64,000 nucleotides of DNA. Source: an uncultured Aquimonas sp. Lineage in GTDB: Bacteria; Pseudomonadota; Gammaproteobacteria; Xanthomonadales; Xanthomonadaceae. Of the stretch, positions 27,275 through 36,630 are shown piece by piece. A program made the position numbers and the translations under genes. The notes beneath the pieces were generated by a model that ran no database searches, was not told the origin of the DNA, and saw nothing but the letters and a program-made list of their open reading frames with translations. The stretch lies in the NCBI RefSeq assembly GCF_937888285.1, contig NZ_CALART010000089.1, positions 1-64,000 on the forward strand, given 5' to 3'. Position 1 is the stretch's first letter. The number at the start of each line of letters is the position of its first letter.

Positions 27275-28657
27275 CTAGCCCTTGAAGCGCAGGCGCATCA
27301 CCCGTCCCGGCAGCATCTGCGCGCGCTCACGCCGCAGGTCGATGGGCGCATCCAGTTCGACGGTGAACCCGAGCGCCTCCGCCTGGCGGGCCAGTACGCG
27401 GGCGCTGTGGCCATAGCGGCCGGTCGACTGCAAGGCGAATCCGCCCGCCTCCGCGTCCGCCGCCACCTCGATCGAGAACAGCAGCCAGCCGCCGGGCCGC
27501 AGGGCGCGCGCGGCCGCCGCGAACACCGGCTCCAACGCGCCGACGTAGACGAACACGTCCGCTGCCAGCAGCAGGTCCCAGCACGCCGCCTCGCGCGCCA
27601 GCAGGTCCTGTAGCGAAGCCTGGTGCAGGGCATCGTAGAGGCCGCGCGCCGCCGCCTGCCGCAGCATGTTCGACGACAGGTCCGCACCCTCCAGACGACG
27701 CGCCAGCGGCCGCAGCGCAGGCGCCGCGAGCCCGGTGCCGCAGCCAAGGTCGAGCACGTCGAGGCCGGTCGCCTCGGGCAGATAGCGCGCCAGCTGCTCG
27801 GGCAAGCGGTAGCCGAGGGTGTCCACCAGCCAGTGGTCGAACGCCCCGGCCATGCCGTCGAACAGATCGCGGACGTAGGCATCCGGTGGACGCGCCGGCT
27901 GGGCGCCACGCAGGGTGTCGAGCTTGAAGGCCAGCGCGGCGGACTGCGGCTCAAGCTGCAACGCCCTTGCGTAGGCTTCGGCTGCAGCAGTGACGTCGCC
28001 CTGCAGCTGGTGGGCATCGCCAAGGTTCTGCCAGGCCGCGGCCTGGCTGGCATCAAGGTTCAGCGCCCGCCGCAGGGCCTCGATCGCCGGCCCGGGCTGG
28101 CGGACCCGCAGCAGGCTGCGGCCGAGCGTGGCCCAGCCGATCGCAAACCCAGGGGCCGCGGCAAGGACGCCCTGCATGAGCGCGATGGCTTCCTGTTCAG
28201 CGGAGCGCTCGCACAGCAGGTTGGCGAGATTGTTGGCGGCCGCCAGCAGGCGCGGCTGGGCCCGCAGCGCCGCCCGATAGCTGGCTTCGGCCGCGGCGAA
28301 GTCGCCCAGCCCGGCTTCGATCACGCCGAGGTTGTAGTGGGCCTCAGCCCAGGCGGGGGCAGCGCGCGCGGCGGCGGCGAAGTCCTCGCGTGCCGCGTGC
28401 AGCTTGCCGTCGGCCTGGGCGAACACGGCGCGCTGGAAGCGCCCGCCGGGATGGTCCGGCGCCAGCGCAAGGCAGTGCGCCAGCGCCGGCTCGGCACGAT
28501 CGCGACGTCCGCACTTGGCAGCGGCCACCGCGTGGAAATAGGCGAGATCGGCGTCGAAGTCACCCAGCGGCAAGTCGCTGAGCTCCTCCAGCAGCCGCTG
28601 CGCTTGCCCGCTGGCGAGCAGTTGCTGCGCGCGCACCCGCCGCGCGGAAGCGTCCAC
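27275..28657 (-). CDS. TPR-domain SAM-dependent methyltransferase
   Basis: About 460 residues. The first half (about 10-255) holds six or seven tetratricopeptide repeats, with motifs such as AEAHYNLGVIEAGLGDFAAA. The C-terminal half is a class I methyltransferase with motif I VLDLGCGTGL near residue 305, an ADLSSNML acidic loop, and a WDLLLAADVFVYVGAL segment. TPR-methyltransferase fusions of this kind are common in proteobacteria, with unknown substrates. The GTG at 28657 is chosen because GAGG lies about eight bases upstream; a GTG at 28666 is possible. It follows engB closely and is probably co-transcribed with it. Confidence 0.82.
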   Translation of the reverse strand: MDASARRVRAQQLLASGQAQRLLEELSDLPLGDFDADLAYFHAVAAAKCGRRDRAEPALAHCLALAPDHPGGRFQRAVFAQADGKLHAAREDFAAAARAAPAWAEAHYNLGVIEAGLGDFAAAEASYRAALRAQPRLLAAANNLANLLCERSAEQEAIALMQGVLAAAPGFAIGWATLGRSLLRVRQPGPAIEALRRALNLDASQAAAWQNLGDAHQLQGDVTAAAEAYARALQLEPQSAALAFKLDTLRGAQPARPPDAYVRDLFDGMAGAFDHWLVDTLGYRLPEQLARYLPEATGLDVLDLGCGTGLAAPALRPLARRLEGADLSSNMLRQAAARGLYDALHQASLQDLLAREAACWDLLLAADVFVYVGALEPVFAAAARALRPGGWLLFSIEVAADAEAGGFALQSTGRYGHSARVLARQAEALGFTVELDAPIDLRRERAQMLPGRVMRLRFKG

Positions 28658-28667
28658 GGATGCCACC

Positions 28668-29267
28668 TCAGCCGCCGAGCTGCAGCCAGCCGGCCAGACG
28701 CTCGCGCGCTTCCTCAACGCCGAGACCGCTGGAAGCGGAGAACAGCTGCACGCTCTGGCCCTCGGACAGCTCCGCCCGCACCTGCCGCAAGGTCTGCGCC
28801 TGGGCGCCGCGGCCCAGCTTGTCGGCCTTGGTCAGCAGCACGTGGCAGGGCAGGCCGCGTGCCTCGCCGAAGCCGAGCATCTGCTGGTCGAACTCGCGCA
28901 ACGGATGGCGTATGTCCATCACCACCACCAGGCCGGCGAGCGCGCGCCGGCTCTGGAAGTAGCCTTCGATCAGGCCGCGCCAGTGATCGCGCAGCTCCGG
29001 CGGGACCTTGGCATAGCCATAGCCCGGCAGGTCGACCAGGAAGCGCTGCGGCGCCAGCTGGAAGTACACGAGCTGCTGCGTGCGGCCGGGCGTCTTGCTG
29101 GTGCGGGCGAGCCCGGTCTGGCTGCAGATCTTGTTGATCGCGCTGGACTTTCCGGCATTCGATCGGCCGGAGATCGCGACCTCGAGGCCATCATCCGCGG
29201 GCAGCTGTCGGGGGTTGTGCACGCTCAGCAGGTAGCTGGCGGCACGGAAGGGGTGGTGCTCGGACAT
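28668..29267 (-). CDS. engB: Ribosome biogenesis GTPase YsxC/EngB
   Basis: A 199-residue GTPase with every expected motif: G1 GRSNAGKSS, G2 TPGRTQ, G3 DLPGYG, G4 TKAD and G5 SAS. EngB assists late assembly of the large ribosomal subunit and is usually essential. The ATG at 29267 is well placed in a conserved N-terminus (FRAASYLLSVHN). It is divergent from the cytochrome c4 gene, an arrangement seen in xanthomonads. Confidence 0.96.
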   Translation of the reverse strand: MSEHHPFRAASYLLSVHNPRQLPADDGLEVAISGRSNAGKSSAINKICSQTGLARTSKTPGRTQQLVYFQLAPQRFLVDLPGYGYAKVPPELRDHWRGLIEGYFQSRRALAGLVVVMDIRHPLREFDQQMLGFGEARGLPCHVLLTKADKLGRGAQAQTLRQVRAELSEGQSVQLFSASSGLGVEEARERLAGWLQLGG

Positions 29268-29416
29268 CAGAGGATCCAGTGCGGACGGCGAAGCTGCGCG
29301 CTTCAGCTTCGTTGACCCGTCATGGGCGGGCTGGAATAATCCCGCGATTCCCGCGCCCTGCCGCTGCCTGCGGTGGTGCCAGCGGTCGAAACAGCATTCC
29401 AGTTCGGAGCAAGTGT

Positions 29417-30154
29417 ATGAGTTTTCGCCGCTTCCTTGGGCTGGCGGGCCTGCTGGCCGCCTCTTCCGTTCTCGCGCAGAACGCCGCCGAAGTCACCGCC
29501 GCGCCCGAACAGGCGGCGGCCGAGGTCGCCAGCCTGGCCGATGACACGGCCGCCGTCGTCCCCGGCAATGCCGAGGCCGGCCAGGGCAAGGCTGCGGTCT
29601 GCGCCGCCTGCCACGGCATGGATGGCAACTCCGCCGATCCGCAGTACCCCAAGCTGGCCGGGCAGCACGAGCGCTACATCGCCCGCCACCTCGCCCTGTA
29701 CAAGAGCGGTGAGCGCAACAACGCGATCATGCTCGGCTTCGCGGCGATGCTGTCGCCGCAGGACATGCGCGACATCGGCGCCTACTTCGCCGGCCAGACC
29801 GCCCGCGCCGGCCTCGCCGACGAGACCGTGATCAGCAGCGGCCCGAACGAGGGCCTCAAGTTCTACGAAGTCGGCGAGAAGCTCTACCGCGGTGGCGACC
29901 TGGAGCGCGGCATTCCCGCCTGCAGCGCCTGCCACGGCCCGGCCGGCGACGGCAACCCGGGCCCGGCCTATCCGCACCTCGCCGGCCAGCACGCCGGCTA
30001 CACCGCAGCCCAGCTGAACCTGTTCCGCGACGGCACCGTGCACGGCCGCGGCGACAACGCCAATGCGGTGATGGCGGGCGTGGCCCGCTACCTGACCGAC
30101 GAAGAGATCCAGGCGCTGGCGACCTACATCGAAGGTCTGCACGAAGCGCAGTAG
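29417..30154 (+). CDS. Diheme cytochrome c4
   Basis: A 245-residue periplasmic protein with a signal peptide (about 1-20, cleavage after SVLA). Two homologous cytochrome c domains carry heme-binding motifs C62-AAC-H66 and C169-SAC-H173. Likely axial methionines are in NNAIMLG and ANAVMAG. Cytochrome c4 passes electrons from the bc1 complex to terminal oxidases. An unusual acidic, alanine-rich linker of about 30 residues precedes the first heme domain. ATG 29417 follows GGAGC. The DsbA gene downstream is relevant because c-type cytochrome maturation depends on thiol chemistry. Confidence 0.94.
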   Translation: MSFRRFLGLAGLLAASSVLAQNAAEVTAAPEQAAAEVASLADDTAAVVPGNAEAGQGKAAVCAACHGMDGNSADPQYPKLAGQHERYIARHLALYKSGERNNAIMLGFAAMLSPQDMRDIGAYFAGQTARAGLADETVISSGPNEGLKFYEVGEKLYRGGDLERGIPACSACHGPAGDGNPGPAYPHLAGQHAGYTAAQLNLFRDGTVHGRGDNANAVMAGVARYLTDEEIQALATYIEGLHEAQ

Positions 30155-30282
30155 TTGCGGGGAACCTGCGGCTCCGAACGGGGTCGCAGGGCGGCTGCGC
30201 AGGCTCCGCCCGCGCGCCGTGACCCGATGTTCAGACTGGCCCGCCTAAGCTCGGCGGGCCTTCACTTATCTGGAGACCCCAC

Positions 30283-30933
30283 ATGCTGATGCGCCTGTTC
30301 GCCGCTGCCGCCCTGCTGGCTTCCGCCGTCGCCTGTTCGGCGCAGGCGCCCGCCGCCGCCAACCTCACCGCCGGTACCGACTACCAGCTGATCAATCCGC
30401 CGGTGCCGACCAGCGCAGCGGCCGGCAAGGTCGAGGTCATCGAAGTGTTCGGCTACAGCTGCGTGCATTGCGCCACCCTGCAGCCGATCGTCAACGACTG
30501 GAAGAAGGGCCTGCCCGAGCACGTGCAGTTCAACTACATGCCGGCGGTGTTCGGTGGCGCCTGGGAGGTCTATGCGCGCGCCTACTACGCGGCCGAAACC
30601 ATGGGCATCCTCGACAGGTCGCACGACGCGATCTTCAAGGCCCTGCACACCGACCGCAAGCCGATCCAGAGCATCGAGGACGTGGCCGACCTGTACACCG
30701 AGTACGGCGTGAGCCGCGAGGAGTTCATGGCCAGCATGCAGAGCTTCGCGGTCAACGCCAAGATCGCCCGCGCCCAGCAGACCGTGCAGCGCTACGGCGT
30801 CGACGGCACGCCCTCGATGATCGTCAACGGCAAGTACCGCGTGATGTCGCCGCGCGAAGGCGGCTTCCCGCGCATGCTGGAGATCGTCGACGCGCTGGTC
30901 GCGCAGGAGCACGCGGCCGCCGCTGGCCGCTGA
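30283..30933 (+). CDS. DsbA-family thiol:disulfide oxidoreductase, probable lipoprotein
   Basis: A 216-residue thioredoxin-fold protein. The active site is C60-VHC63, close to the CPHC of E. coli DsbA, and the cis-proline loop reads GTPSMIV. The N-terminus ends in a lipobox-like ASAVAC, so it may be lipid-anchored at Cys18, giving outer- or inner-membrane attachment; plain signal peptidase I cleavage is also possible. It introduces disulfides into exported proteins. It is 51% or more similar by eye to the second DsbA at 31858, which suggests duplication, though I did not compute identity. Confidence 0.9.
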   Translation: MLMRLFAAAALLASAVACSAQAPAAANLTAGTDYQLINPPVPTSAAAGKVEVIEVFGYSCVHCATLQPIVNDWKKGLPEHVQFNYMPAVFGGAWEVYARAYYAAETMGILDRSHDAIFKALHTDRKPIQSIEDVADLYTEYGVSREEFMASMQSFAVNAKIARAQQTVQRYGVDGTPSMIVNGKYRVMSPREGGFPRMLEIVDALVAQEHAAAAGR

Positions 30934-30951
30934 AGCCGCCCGGCTTCACCC

Positions 30952-31767
30952 GTGCGCACGTCCCCTGCCCCGGCCCCGGTCGCGCCCGCGCCCGGGGCCG
31001 CTGCGTCTCAGGCGCCGGCCTCGACGCGACTGACCGTGCTGAGCGCCAACATCCAGGCCGGCGCGCGCACCGATCGCTACATGGACTACGTGTCGCGACC
31101 CTGGAACCACGTGCTGCCGCACCGCGACAAGCGTGGCAACCTCGATGCCCTGGCCGGCATGGCGCGCGGCTTCGACCTGGTGGGGCTGCAGGAGACCGAC
31201 CCCGGCTCGCTGCGCTCGGGCTTCATCAACCAGACCCACTACCTCGCCGAACGCGGCCGCTTCCCGTTCTGGAGCCACCAGCCGAACCGACGCATGGGCG
31301 GCATCGCCACCAGCGCGAACGCGCTGCTGAGCCGACTGGAGCCGCAGGAAGTGATCGACCACCCGCTGCCCGGCCGCATTCCCGGCCGCGGCGCCCTGCT
31401 GGCGCGCTACGGCCAGGGCAGCGATGCGCTGGTGGTGGTGGTGGCGCACCTCTCGCTGGGCGTGAAGTCGCGGCTGGCCCAGCTCAGCTTCATCGCCGAG
31501 TTGGTCGAAGACGCCCCGCGCGCCCTGCTCATGGGCGACTTCAACTGCGAGCCGCTGTGCGCGGAAATGCAGTCGCTGTACCGCCGCACGCGCCTGCTGC
31601 CGCCCGAGCAGATGCTGCCCAGTTTCCCCAGCTGGCGACCGAAGCGTGCGATCGACCACATCCTCGTCAGCGAAGGCATCCGGGTGCAGCGCCGCTGGCT
31701 GCTGGAGGGCGCGCCGGCCGATCACCTGCCGGTGGCGGCCGAGATCGAGGTGCCTGGCGCGCTTTAG
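30952..31767 (+). CDS. Endonuclease/exonuclease/phosphatase (EEP) family protein
   Basis: A 271-residue protein with the EEP fold: LSANIQAG with the metal-binding Asn, LQETDPGS with the catalytic Glu, MGDFNCEP with Asp and Asn, and the terminal IDHILVS and DHLPVAAEIE with the catalytic His. Substrates of the family range from DNA to phospholipids and cannot be assigned. The GTG start at 30952 gives a proline/alanine-rich N-terminus without an obvious signal peptide. It sits between two dsbA genes, 18 bases after the first, and is likely co-transcribed. Confidence 0.88.
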   Translation: MRTSPAPAPVAPAPGAAASQAPASTRLTVLSANIQAGARTDRYMDYVSRPWNHVLPHRDKRGNLDALAGMARGFDLVGLQETDPGSLRSGFINQTHYLAERGRFPFWSHQPNRRMGGIATSANALLSRLEPQEVIDHPLPGRIPGRGALLARYGQGSDALVVVVAHLSLGVKSRLAQLSFIAELVEDAPRALLMGDFNCEPLCAEMQSLYRRTRLLPPEQMLPSFPSWRPKRAIDHILVSEGIRVQRRWLLEGAPADHLPVAAEIEVPGAL

Positions 31768-31857
31768 GCACGCTTCGGCGCTGGAGTCGGAACTCCGCCC
31801 CTGGCTCCGGGTCGCAGCCGGCCCTGTGGGGATGATCCCCGTCGCCGGAGCTGCACC

Positions 31858-32508
31858 ATGTCGATGCGCCTTCCTGTCCTGCTGCTGGCGTTGTTCGCCG
31901 CCGCGCTCACGCTGCGTCCGGCCGCGGCTGCGGACGCGCTGCAGCCCGGGCGCGACTACACGCTGATCGAACCGGCCGTGGCCACGACGGCCCCGCCCGG
32001 CAGCATCGAGGTGGTGGAAGTGTTCGGCTACAGCTGCGGCGCCTGCGCGGCCCTGCAGCCGCACATCGACGCCTGGAAGCCGGGCCTGCCCGACGACGTG
32101 GTGTTCCGCTATCAGCCGGCGGCCTTCGGCGGCGCCTGGGACCTCTACGCCCGCGCCTACTTCGCGGCCGAGGCCCTGGGCGTGCTCGAAGCAGCGCATG
32201 CCCCCGTGTTCGTCGCCGTGCATAGCGAACGCCGGTCGATCGAGAGCGTCGAAGACATCGCCGCACTCTTCGCCGAGCACGGTGCGGACCCCCAGGAGTT
32301 CCTGGCGGCGATGAACGCGATGTCGACCCATGCCAGGCTGGCGCGCGCGAAGCAGACCGTGCAGGCCTACGGCAGCACCGGCACGCCGGAACTGGTCATC
32401 AACGGACGCTATCGGATCGGCGCACGCCAAGCCGGCGGTCACGCCCGGATGCTGGAGATCGCGAACCAGCTGATCCAGCGCGAGCGCGCAGCGGCTGCTG
32501 CGCGCTGA
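31858..32508 (+). CDS. Second DsbA-family thiol:disulfide oxidoreductase
   Basis: A 216-residue periplasmic protein with a signal peptide (about 1-24, cleavage after RPAAA). Its active site is C60-GAC63, different from the CVHC of its neighbour. The cis-proline loop is TGTPELVING. The same length and clear alignment with the protein at 30283 indicate a tandem duplication interrupted by the EEP gene. The changed dipeptide between the cysteines should alter redox potential, so the pair may be specialised. A strong hairpin follows at 32555. Confidence 0.92.
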   Translation: MSMRLPVLLLALFAAALTLRPAAAADALQPGRDYTLIEPAVATTAPPGSIEVVEVFGYSCGACAALQPHIDAWKPGLPDDVVFRYQPAAFGGAWDLYARAYFAAEALGVLEAAHAPVFVAVHSERRSIESVEDIAALFAEHGADPQEFLAAMNAMSTHARLARAKQTVQAYGSTGTPELVINGRYRIGARQAGGHARMLEIANQLIQRERAAAAAR

Positions 32509-32554
32509 GCCCTCGCCCATGTCGCTTCAGCAAGGGCGCAGATCGACGTCACCC

Positions 32555-32592
32555 ACTTGGAGCGGGCCAGCCTGTGCTGGCCCGCTCCAAGT
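32555..32592. terminator. Perfect 17-bp hairpin between convergent genes
   Basis: ACTTGGAGCGGGCCAGC, a CTGT tetraloop, and its exact complement form a 17-bp stem with no mismatch. It lies between the second dsbA (plus) and the TonB-dependent receptor (minus). There is no T-run, so it may be a factor-assisted or bidirectional terminator. Confidence 0.6.
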
Positions 32593-32645
32593 GCACAGCG
32601 GCGCTCGCCGAAAAGCGCCTCCGGCGAGCGTCACACCCGCTTCGA

Positions 32646-35504
32646 CTAGAACCGCAGTTCAGCGCGCCCGTAGAAGAAGCGGCTGCCCGGCAGGTCGTAG
32701 GTCGAGGCGTCATAGCCGTTCAGCGTGCACGACAGGCAGATCGGCGGCTCCTTCGAGAAGGCGTTGTTCACGCCCAGCACGAAGCGGGTCGACTCGCCCC
32801 AGGGGGCCTTCCAGCCCAGCTGGAGGTCATGATAGGTGGTCGAACCCAGACGGTTGGTGCTGGCGGTGGCCGGCGTGCGGCGATCGCTGCAGACTTCGAA
32901 GCTGGCGGCGTTGCCGCAGCGCTCGGTGAGGTCGCTGACGTAGCGCATCGTCCACGAGGCGTCGAAATCGCCGTAGCCCCAGCCCAGGGCGAGGTTCGAG
33001 CTCAGCTCGGGAATCGCGCTGTTCGACACCTCGATCCCGACGCCCTGCGGCTGGCGCACGCCGTTGGCACCGACCGCCTCGTAGTCGTCGACAAAGGTGT
33101 TGCGCCAATCGACGCTGAAGCGACCGAGGTCGCCGCCGTCGACAACCCAGGACAGGTCGAGATCGTAGCCGCGGGTATCCACTTCTCCGATATTCGTCAG
33201 GAAGTTGCTGAAGCCGCTGATCGCACCGAGCGCATTGCGGGTGATGCCGCTGCACAGCGTCGGGCTCAGCGTGTTCACGCAGGCGTTGAGCTGGGTCTGG
33301 GCGTCGATCGCCTGGATGCCGCCCTCCACGCGATGGCGGTACCAGGACAGACCGATGTCCAGACGTTCGGAGAACCCGCCGGTGGCGAACGCCGGGCTCC
33401 AGACGAAACCGGCCGTGCTGCTGCGCGCGGTCTCAGGCTGCAGCTCGCGGTTGCCACCGGTCTGCACCGAGATCTGCGGGTTGGGCTGGACATAGCCGGC
33501 CGGCACGCCGAGCGCGTTGCAGTTGGCGTTGCGGCCGCCGGGCGCATTCGCCGAGCACGGATCGGTCAGCACGGCATCGAAGCCGCTGACCGAACCGAAC
33601 AGCTCACCGATGTTGGGCGCACGGAAACCTTCCGCGAAGGTGCCGCGCAGCAGCAGCTGCTCGTTGACCTGGAAGCGCAGGCCGGCCTTGCCGGTGGTCT
33701 CACCGCCGAAGGTCGAGTAGTCCGAGTAGCGCCCGGCCAGCGACAGGTCGAGGCGACGCACGCCATCGGCCGAAGCCAGCAGCGGCACGTTGAACTCGGT
33801 GTAGAACTCGTCGACTTCGTAGCTGCCGGTGGTCGGCCTCGACACCACGCCGTTGTACTCGCCGGCCACGGTCAGGCCATCGGGACGGTAGGAGCCCTTG
33901 AGCTTGCGCTGCTCGAAGCCTGCGGCATAGCTCAGGCTGCCCGCGGGCAGGTCGAACAGATCGCCGGTGAGGTTGCTGGACCACAGGCTGAGGGTGTTGC
34001 GGCTGGTGTCGCGAAGCACCGGCTGGATGAAGGCCAGCATCTGCGGGGTCAGGCTGCCGGGGCCGAACACGTCGATCGGCACGCAGCCCGGCGTCGCCGC
34101 GCAGGCCGCAGCGGGGCCGAGGCCCAGGGCGAGCCGGCGGGCGTTGTAGCTGCCGAAGTTGGTCTGCTGGGCCTTGTTGACGCCGCGCGCGAAGTTGAAG
34201 TCCCACAGGTGGGTGCGGCCACCCAGGTCGAAACTGCCCTCGAGCCCGGTGCCGAAGTGGAAGGTGTCCACGTCCTGCAGGAAGCGGCGCGGGCCGCCTT
34301 CCAGCGGCCGGTAGCCGCCCAGCGAGAAGTTCTGCCCCGACACCAGGTCGAAGCCGAAGGGGTTGAAGGGGTTGCTGGCCGAGATGACGGCGGTGTCCGC
34401 CCAGAAGTTCGAGGGCGAGGCCGGGCCGAGGAAGAAGGGCTCGGCGGCGGCCTGGTTGGTCGACTTGCGGTTGTTGTAGAGCGCGCGCACGTACCAGGTG
34501 GTCGCCTCGCCCAGCTGGATCCGTGCCTGGCTGTACACGCCGGCGCGCTTGCTCGGTGTCTGCAGCAGGTTGAACTGGGCGAAGTTGAAGCGATCCGCGT
34601 TGGTGAAGCAGCGGAAGTCGTCGGTGCGGGTGCAGCCGGTCTCGGCCGGGTTGTAGCGCGGCACGCCGCTGACCGCGTTCGGCACCAGGTCAAGGTTGGC
34701 GCCGGTGTTGGGGTCACGGAAGATGAAGCGACCGGCGGGGATCGCCGAGCTGCCCAGGGCGACACCGGTGCCGGGCACCGGAAAGCTCGACTGCGCGCGA
34801 TCCTTCGAGAACACCGTGTCCTGCTCGTTGAAGCTGGCGCCGAGGAAGTAGCTGACGCGCTCGCTCTCGCCGCCGAAGGCGAGGTCCGCCGTGGTGGTGC
34901 CGCCGTCGCCTTCGCTGAACTCGCCGTAGCTCGCGCTCAGCGACACGCCCTCGAAGCTGCGGCGGGTGATGATGTTGACCACGCCGGCGATGGCGTCGGA
35001 GCCGTAGATCGACGAAGCGCCGTCTTCCAGCACCTCGATGCGCTCGACGATGGCCAGGGGAATGGTGTTCAGGTCGACCACACCACCCACGCCCGAGGCC
35101 GAGCTCTCGTTGACCCAGCGGATGCCGTCGACCAGCACCAGCACGCGCTTGGAACCCAGGTGCCGCAGATCCACGGTGGCCGCGCCCGCGCCCACGCCGC
35201 CGCCGTCCGGCGGAAAGCCGAAATTGCCGCTGGAGTTAAACTTCGTGTTCAGCGCCGAGCCCGAGCCGGTGGTCTGCTGCAGCAGATCGCCGATCGAGGT
35301 CAGGCCGCTGCGCTCGATCTGCTCGCGGCTGATGACCTGCACGGGCGTCTGCCCTTCGATCTCGGCCTTCTTGATGCGCGAGCCGGTGACTTCGATGCGG
35401 TCGAGTTCGCGGGCATCGTCCTGGGCCACCGCGAGCGCGGGCAGCAGCAGAACGGGCAGGGCACAGCGGATCGCCGCCGCCAGGCGGTGACGGATGGTGT
35501 TCAT
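32646..35504 (-). CDS. TonB-dependent outer-membrane receptor
   Basis: A 952-residue receptor. Signal peptide about 1-30 (ALPVLLLPALAVAQ). The N-terminal RIEVTGSRI is a TonB-box-like stretch, and the plug domain (about 55-170) has TPVQVISREQIERSG and an IYGSDAIAGVVNIITRR segment. A 22-strand barrel follows, ending in the terminal phenylalanine FFYGRAELRF. The long form with cysteine pairs in extracellular loops fits the iron/complex-carbohydrate receptor group common in xanthomonads; the ligand is unknown. ATG 35504 follows GAGGGG; another ATG at 35516 is less well supported. Long intragenic open frames on the other strand are shadows. Confidence 0.93.
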   Translation of the reverse strand: MNTIRHRLAAAIRCALPVLLLPALAVAQDDARELDRIEVTGSRIKKAEIEGQTPVQVISREQIERSGLTSIGDLLQQTTGSGSALNTKFNSSGNFGFPPDGGGVGAGAATVDLRHLGSKRVLVLVDGIRWVNESSASGVGGVVDLNTIPLAIVERIEVLEDGASSIYGSDAIAGVVNIITRRSFEGVSLSASYGEFSEGDGGTTTADLAFGGESERVSYFLGASFNEQDTVFSKDRAQSSFPVPGTGVALGSSAIPAGRFIFRDPNTGANLDLVPNAVSGVPRYNPAETGCTRTDDFRCFTNADRFNFAQFNLLQTPSKRAGVYSQARIQLGEATTWYVRALYNNRKSTNQAAAEPFFLGPASPSNFWADTAVISASNPFNPFGFDLVSGQNFSLGGYRPLEGGPRRFLQDVDTFHFGTGLEGSFDLGGRTHLWDFNFARGVNKAQQTNFGSYNARRLALGLGPAAACAATPGCVPIDVFGPGSLTPQMLAFIQPVLRDTSRNTLSLWSSNLTGDLFDLPAGSLSYAAGFEQRKLKGSYRPDGLTVAGEYNGVVSRPTTGSYEVDEFYTEFNVPLLASADGVRRLDLSLAGRYSDYSTFGGETTGKAGLRFQVNEQLLLRGTFAEGFRAPNIGELFGSVSGFDAVLTDPCSANAPGGRNANCNALGVPAGYVQPNPQISVQTGGNRELQPETARSSTAGFVWSPAFATGGFSERLDIGLSWYRHRVEGGIQAIDAQTQLNACVNTLSPTLCSGITRNALGAISGFSNFLTNIGEVDTRGYDLDLSWVVDGGDLGRFSVDWRNTFVDDYEAVGANGVRQPQGVGIEVSNSAIPELSSNLALGWGYGDFDASWTMRYVSDLTERCGNAASFEVCSDRRTPATASTNRLGSTTYHDLQLGWKAPWGESTRFVLGVNNAFSKEPPICLSCTLNGYDASTYDLPGSRFFYGRAELRF

Positions 35505-35667
35505 GATTCCCCTCATGAATGAAGCGCCCGTGGGCGCGGAATGGCGCCGGTCGGCTCCCCCGAGTCCGCCGGCGCGCGGAGTGTGAACGCGGCGCCCGGG
35601 GCGTGACAAGAGCGCACGCAGCACAGCTGATCCGTCGGCGCACAGTTCAAGACGCCGGGTATTCCGC

Positions 35668-36459
35668 CTATCGGAACAGCAGGCTCAGACCCACGAGGTA
35701 GAGGAATCCGGCGAACACCCGCTTCAGTGAGGGCCCGCTCAGGCGATGCGCCAGTCGGGTGCCGAGCGGGGCCATCAGCACCGAGGCCAGCGCGATGCCC
35801 AGCGCTGCCGGAACGTAGACATAGCCCAGCGAACCGGGCAGGTTCGGCGCTGGCGGCGACAGCCAGGCGTAGCTGCTGGCGCTGGCGACGGCGATCGCCA
35901 CGCCGCAGGCGCTGGAGGTGCCGACCGCGCGCACCGGCGGCACGCCGAGCCAGACCAGCAGGGGCACGGTCAGACTGCCGCCGCCGATGCCAACCACCGC
36001 GGACAGGCCACCGATGCCGAGTCCAGCCGCAGCCAAGGCCGGCGAACGCGGCGCATCGCTGCGTTCGCGCTCGGCGCGCGGCGTGCCGAAGGCGAGCTGG
36101 CTGCCTGCCAGCAGGCAGAACCCGGCCACGCACCAGCGCAGGGTGTCGCTCTCCAGGCCGGTGGCGAACAGGGCGCCGCCCACGCCGCCCAGCATCAGGC
36201 CGGGCACGAGCGTCCACACGCTGGGCCAGAGCACGCTGCCGCGGCGCGCATGCGAACGGGCCGAGGAGAGACCGGTCAGGATGATGCTCGCCAGCGACGT
36301 CGCCAGCGCCACCTGCATCACCTGCGTGGCCGGCACGCCCTGCAGTGGCAGCAGCCAGGCCAGGGCGGCCACGATGACCAGACCGCCGCCAACGCCGAGC
36401 AGGCCGGCAAGCAGGCCGGCACACGCGCCCAGCGCCAGATAGATCAGCAGAAGACTCAT
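35668..36459 (-). CDS. TauE/SafE-family sulfite/anion exporter
   Basis: A 263-residue inner-membrane protein with about eight helices. The two internal repeats each carry a glycine-rich signature: GLLGVGGGLVIVAAL near residue 19 and SAVVGIGGGSLTVPLL near 153. Family members move sulfite, sulfoacetate or related anions. No sulfur-metabolism genes adjoin it, so the substrate is open. It is divergent from the lytic transglycosylase gene. Confidence 0.9.
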   Translation of the reverse strand: MSLLLIYLALGACAGLLAGLLGVGGGLVIVAALAWLLPLQGVPATQVMQVALATSLASIILTGLSSARSHARRGSVLWPSVWTLVPGLMLGGVGGALFATGLESDTLRWCVAGFCLLAGSQLAFGTPRAERERSDAPRSPALAAAGLGIGGLSAVVGIGGGSLTVPLLVWLGVPPVRAVGTSSACGVAIAVASASSYAWLSPPAPNLPGSLGYVYVPAALGIALASVLMAPLGTRLAHRLSGPSLKRVFAGFLYLVGLSLLFR

Positions 36460-36630
36460 GGGTGGCTGCCACCTGTGGGTTCAAGGCGCGCGGGCCTGTG
36501 GAAGAATGGTCATGCGCGGTGCGACGCGCCGCCACCGCCGGCCCGCGTGTCCCGGGCACCTTCGGGCCGTGCGATTGTCCCACAGAGCCCCGCGTCGGCC
36601 CGACGCGACAGACGCCCCCGACGACACGGA

